A stretch of DNA of 8,518 nt from DATIJJ01 sp039936115. GTDB lineage: Bacteria > Pseudomonadota > Gammaproteobacteria > DSM-16500. This document shows, piece by piece, positions 6,020 to 8,518 of the stretch; within the stretch, counting starts at the first letter, position 1, and every line of letters starts with the position of its first letter. The notes beneath the pieces are model-generated. The model was not told the origin of the DNA. It did not search any database and was given only the letters and a program-made list of their open reading frames with translations. A program made the position numbers and the translations under genes. Location of the stretch: NCBI GenBank assembly GCA_039936115.1, contig JBDTIZ010000020.1, forward strand, positions 1-8,518, read 5' to 3'.

Positions 6020-7867
6020 TTATATTCCAATAGAAATCGACTTCACCGGTTTTCCGCCGTAAAGAAAATTCACAACTGCACGTGTGCCAGTGATCGCGGT
6101 AAACATCGACGTGATCAAACCAATCGTCAGTGTCACAGCAAAGTTTTTAATCGTGCCTGACCCTAAGCTAAATAACACTATCGCTACAATCAATGTCGTC
6201 ACATTCGCATCAACAATTGTCATAAACGCACGATCATATCCCGCATGAATACTCGCTTGAATACCTACGCCATTTCGTATTTCTTCGCGTATACGCTCAA
6301 AAATTAATACGTTCGCATCAACTGCCATACCCATAGTCAACACAATACCCGCAATACCTGGCAAAGTCAGTGTTGCGCCTAACAGTGATAAAACCGCGAC
6401 AATTAATACTAGATTCATTGTCAGTGCCAAATCAGCAATCAGTCCCATGACGCGATAATAAAGCGCCATAAATAATACAACTAATAAGAACCCAACAATA
6501 ACGGACATCACGCCTTGATGAATATTTTGTTTACCTAAACTAGGCCCTACCTCACGTTCTTCAATATAGGTAACTGGTGCAGGTAATGCGCCTGCGCGTA
6601 ACAATAACGCTAGTTGACGCGCTTCATCTTGATTGACTAACCCGGTAATTTGGAAGCTATTTCCTAACGCGCTTTGAATAGTTGCCACGCTAATCACTTT
6701 ACGGATGGTTTGATAGTTTATGACTTTTTTGCCATCGACATCTTGGGTGTTGGATTTGACTTCGACGTATAAAACCGCCATCGGTTTGCCGATATTTTCA
6801 GCTGTAGCTTTGGTAAACAAGCCTTCGCCACCACCGCCTAAACGGACATTCACAGACGCGCGGCCATCTTCACCTGAGCCTGATGATGCACTGATAATAG
6901 AAGACCCGCGTAAAATGATCTGGTTCTTTAAGGAAACAGTACCGTTATTATATGGATAAGATTTTGTGTCCGCTGATGGAATACCATGCGAATCTTCATC
7001 CACCATATGGAATTCTAAGGTAGCCGTTTTGCCTAAAATGTTTTTCGCTTGCGCACTGTCTTGAATACCCGGCAAATCGACTGCAACTCGTGTGGCACCT
7101 TGTTGCTGTACAATCGCTTCAGATACACCTAATTCATTGACACGATTTCTCAGTGTCGTCATTGCTTGCTCAAGCGTATCTTGTCGTGCTTGTTGCAAAG
7201 CTTGCGGAGATAACAATCCTTGCAATGCAAAATTACCGCCCGAGGTATCTTTGATCCAAGTAAATTCTGGAAAATGTTGCATCACTAAACTATAGGCATC
7301 CGCCAATGCATCTGCTGTGCGAAATTGTAGATTAATCCCACTGTTGCCATTTCGTGTAATGCCAGAATAACGAATATGAGCATTACGCAATTCTTGCCCG
7401 ATGTTGCTCAAATCGCCTTCAATACGTTGTTTCGTAACGGAATCAACATCGACTTGCAATAACAAATGCACGCCGCCGCGTAAATCCAATCCCAATTTCA
7501 TCGGCATCGCACCCATTGCACGCAACCAATTAGGTGTAGATGGCGCCAAATTAAGTGCGACTAAATAGTCTTGGCCTAATGCTTCTTGCAGCAAATCTTT
7601 TGCGCGCAATTGTACATCGGTTGAAGAAAACCGCAGCAACACACCGCGATCTTCTGGCTGCAATTGTTTATAACTGATTTGCGCGGTTTTTAAAGTTTGA
7701 TTAATTTTATCAATCGTATTTTGGTCTACTAATACGGTCGCATTAGCCGCTTTAATTTGTATCGCAGGATCTTCGCCATACAAATTTGGCAACGCATAAA
7801 AAAATGCGATAAAGATAACGCCAACAACCAGTAAATTTTTCCACCACGGATAGCGATTGAACACCAT
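6020..7867 (-). CDS. secD: Protein translocase subunit SecD
   Basis: SecD is the larger subunit of the SecDF-YajC accessory complex in the inner membrane. At 615 residues it has the normal gammaproteobacterial length. One helix lies near 11-28, followed by a large periplasmic part to about 447. That part includes the P1 base signature GLDLRGGVHLLLQVD (126-140) and the conserved LRNRVNELGVSE (239-250). AGALPAPV (425-432) precedes the C-terminal five-helix domain, about 449-605. AVDANVLIFERIREE (515-529) holds Asp517, the membrane acidic residue equivalent to the one linked to proton flow in characterised SecDs. GGAAG lies 6 bases before the ATG, and the gene starts 22 bases after yajC, so the three genes form a compact operon. 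Confidence 0.97.
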   Translation of the reverse strand: MVFNRYPWWKNLLVVGVIFIAFFYALPNLYGEDPAIQIKAANATVLVDQNTIDKINQTLKTAQISYKQLQPEDRGVLLRFSSTDVQLRAKDLLQEALGQDYLVALNLAPSTPNWLRAMGAMPMKLGLDLRGGVHLLLQVDVDSVTKQRIEGDLSNIGQELRNAHIRYSGITRNGNSGINLQFRTADALADAYSLVMQHFPEFTWIKDTSGGNFALQGLLSPQALQQARQDTLEQAMTTLRNRVNELGVSEAIVQQQGATRVAVDLPGIQDSAQAKNILGKTATLEFHMVDEDSHGIPSADTKSYPYNNGTVSLKNQIILRGSSIISASSGSGEDGRASVNVRLGGGGEGLFTKATAENIGKPMAVLYVEVKSNTQDVDGKKVINYQTIRKVISVATIQSALGNSFQITGLVNQDEARQLALLLRAGALPAPVTYIEEREVGPSLGKQNIHQGVMSVIVGFLLVVLFMALYYRVMGLIADLALTMNLVLIVAVLSLLGATLTLPGIAGIVLTMGMAVDANVLIFERIREEIRNGVGIQASIHAGYDRAFMTIVDANVTTLIVAIVLFSLGSGTIKNFAVTLTIGLITSMFTAITGTRAVVNFLYGGKPVKSISIGI

Positions 7868-7889
7868 ATTTTTCTTCCATGTTACATTT

Positions 7890-8246
7890 TTAGATCGACT
7901 TTAACGTACCTTTTGGCAATGCAGTGACAATCGATGATTTTTGCAAAGTGATTTCAACATTGTCGGAGATAGACAACACCACATAATTATCATTAATTTT
8001 GCTAATTGTGCCGAGGATGCCGCCTGCGGTCATTACTTCATCGCCTTTGGTCAATGAACCAATTAAATCTTTTTGTTCTTTAGCACGTTTGCTTTGTGGA
8101 CGCCAAACTGCAAAATACATAAAAAATATCAATACGCCGATCATGATAAAAAATGAAAAGCCACTTTGTTGAGGTGCGGCAGCGGCTGCGGTATCGGCAT
8201 AAGCGTTGGATACAAAAAAACCTGCAAGAGAATCAAAAAACTGCAT
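7890..8246 (-). CDS. yajC: Preprotein translocase subunit YajC
   Basis: YajC is a small single-span membrane protein that associates with SecDF and the Sec translocon. The 118 residues have an alanine-rich N-terminal stretch, one hydrophobic helix (about 29-48) and then the family hallmark RPQSKRAKE (49-57). A compact cytoplasmic domain follows, starting with the GDEVMTAGGILGTI block (68-81). AAGGA sits 6 bases before the ATG at 8246, a strong ribosome binding site. It is the first gene of the yajC-secD-secF block. In many gammaproteobacteria queA and tgt precede yajC, but here the upstream sequence runs directly into a large palindrome and no tgt end is seen within the remaining 272 bases. 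Confidence 0.96.
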   Translation of the reverse strand: MQFFDSLAGFFVSNAYADTAAAAAPQQSGFSFFIMIGVLIFFMYFAVWRPQSKRAKEQKDLIGSLTKGDEVMTAGGILGTISKINDNYVVLSISDNVEITLQKSSIVTALPKGTLKSI

Positions 8247-8287
8247 ATCTTTTCCTTCAAATAAACGAATGGTAGTTTCGGTCGCTT

Positions 8288-8316
8288 AATTTACCTTGAT
8301 TAATCACTTAGCGCAA
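8288..8316 (-). promoter_or_regulatory. yajC: Candidate yajC-secD-secF promoter with an internal palindrome
   Basis: On the minus strand TTGCGC (8316-8311) and TAAATT (8293-8288) are separated by exactly 17 bases. They match sigma70 consensus boxes at 3 of 6 and 4 of 6 positions, so this is a weak promoter candidate. It would give a leader of roughly 35 bases before yajC. The spacer contains a perfect 10-base palindrome TGATTAATCA (8297-8306), which could be an operator. Both boxes lie within the left arm of the right-edge inverted repeat, so an identical copy faces right at 8472-8500. Confidence 0.35.
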
Positions 8317-8348
8317 ATTTTCGTGATATTTTTAATTGCTTCGCATTT

Positions 8349-8439
8349 GTAGGGGCGAACCTATGTGTTCGCCCTGCTGCCTTAATATGCAAACGTTATC
8401 GCTTCGATCGAGAGGGCGAACACATAGGTTCGCCCCTAC
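8349..8439. repeat. REPIN-like pair of GTAG-headed hairpins
   Basis: Two copies of a short unit face each other. The left unit has GTAG at 8349-8352, GGGCGAAC at 8353-8360, a 6-base loop and GTTCGCCC at 8367-8374. The right unit has GGGCGAAC at 8414-8421, a 6-base loop, GTTCGCCC at 8428-8435 and CTAC at 8436-8439. A GTAG tetranucleotide beside a small hairpin is the known hallmark of REP sequences mobilised by RAYT (Y1-type) transposases, and two inverted REPs form a REPIN. No RAYT gene is present here. A half-copy lies at 3485-3504, so the unit is dispersed in this genome. Confidence 0.6.
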
Positions 8440-8518
8440 AAATGCGAAGCAATTAAAAATATCACGAAAATTTGCGCTAAGTGATTAATCAAGGTAAATT
8501 AAGCGACCGAAACTACCA

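Larger units (their letters stand above)
8270..8518. repeat. Perfect 106-bp inverted repeat at the right edge
   Basis: The left arm 8270-8375 and right arm 8413-8518 are exact reverse complements over all 106 bases, separated by a 37-bp spacer (8376-8412). Base x pairs with base 16788 minus x. The right arm runs to the last base, so its true length is unknown. No open reading frame of note lies in the region. The inner parts of the arms are a REPIN-like pair of hairpins; the outer parts are the upstream region of yajC and its mirror copy. If real, it could extrude as a cruciform and would place a copy of the yajC control region facing the gene beyond the window. Alternatively it may be a fold-back artefact at a contig end. 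Confidence 0.95.

Noticed and set aside
8376..8412. A small hairpin ATCG-CTT-CGAT (8398-8408) in the palindrome spacer as a functional site
   Set aside because: A 4-bp stem is too short to distinguish from chance.

Overview
The window looks like a piece of a moderately AT-rich gammaproteobacterial genome. Separate yajC, secD and secF genes in that order, the protein sequences, and the dispersed palindromic repeats would fit Legionellales/Coxiellaceae-type bacteria, but that assignment is inference. It holds six protein-coding genes in two convergent blocks, and no RNA gene or CRISPR array was seen.

Left block (+ strand): four 23-bp tandem repeats at the left edge are followed by a sigma70-like promoter and a two-gene ABC importer operon of the nitrate/sulfonate/taurine (NitT/TauT) type. 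The permease (239-1978) carries two fused transmembrane permease domains. The ATPase (1996-3312) has a C-terminal AAA-associated domain. No substrate-binding protein is encoded here, so the substrate is unknown.

Middle: the two blocks meet at 3313-3493. This short region holds a 156-bp element with 49-bp near-perfect inverted arms, an AT-rich hairpin with a T-tract, and a fragment of a second, GTAG-headed repeat. That fragment supplies the stop codon of the neighbouring amidase gene.

Right block (- strand, read right to left): yajC (8246-7890), secD (7867-6020) and secF (5993-5067) encode the accessory complex of the Sec translocon. An amidase-signature hydrolase (5005-3494) follows 61 bp behind secF and may be co-transcribed.

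Right edge: 8270-8518 is a perfect inverted repeat with 106-bp arms and a 37-bp spacer. Inside it is a REPIN-like pair of GTAG-headed hairpins. The outer parts of the arms are the yajC promoter region and its exact mirror image. The arm reaches the last base of the window, and the window begins inside a tandem repeat. Both ends therefore look like places where an assembly would break, so the palindrome may be genuine or a contig-end artefact.

The protein genes are mostly ordinary. The points most worth a second look are the 106-bp perfect palindrome, the repeat-derived amidase stop codon, the possible insertion-sequence end upstream of the transporter, and the binding-protein-less transporter with its extra ATPase domain.
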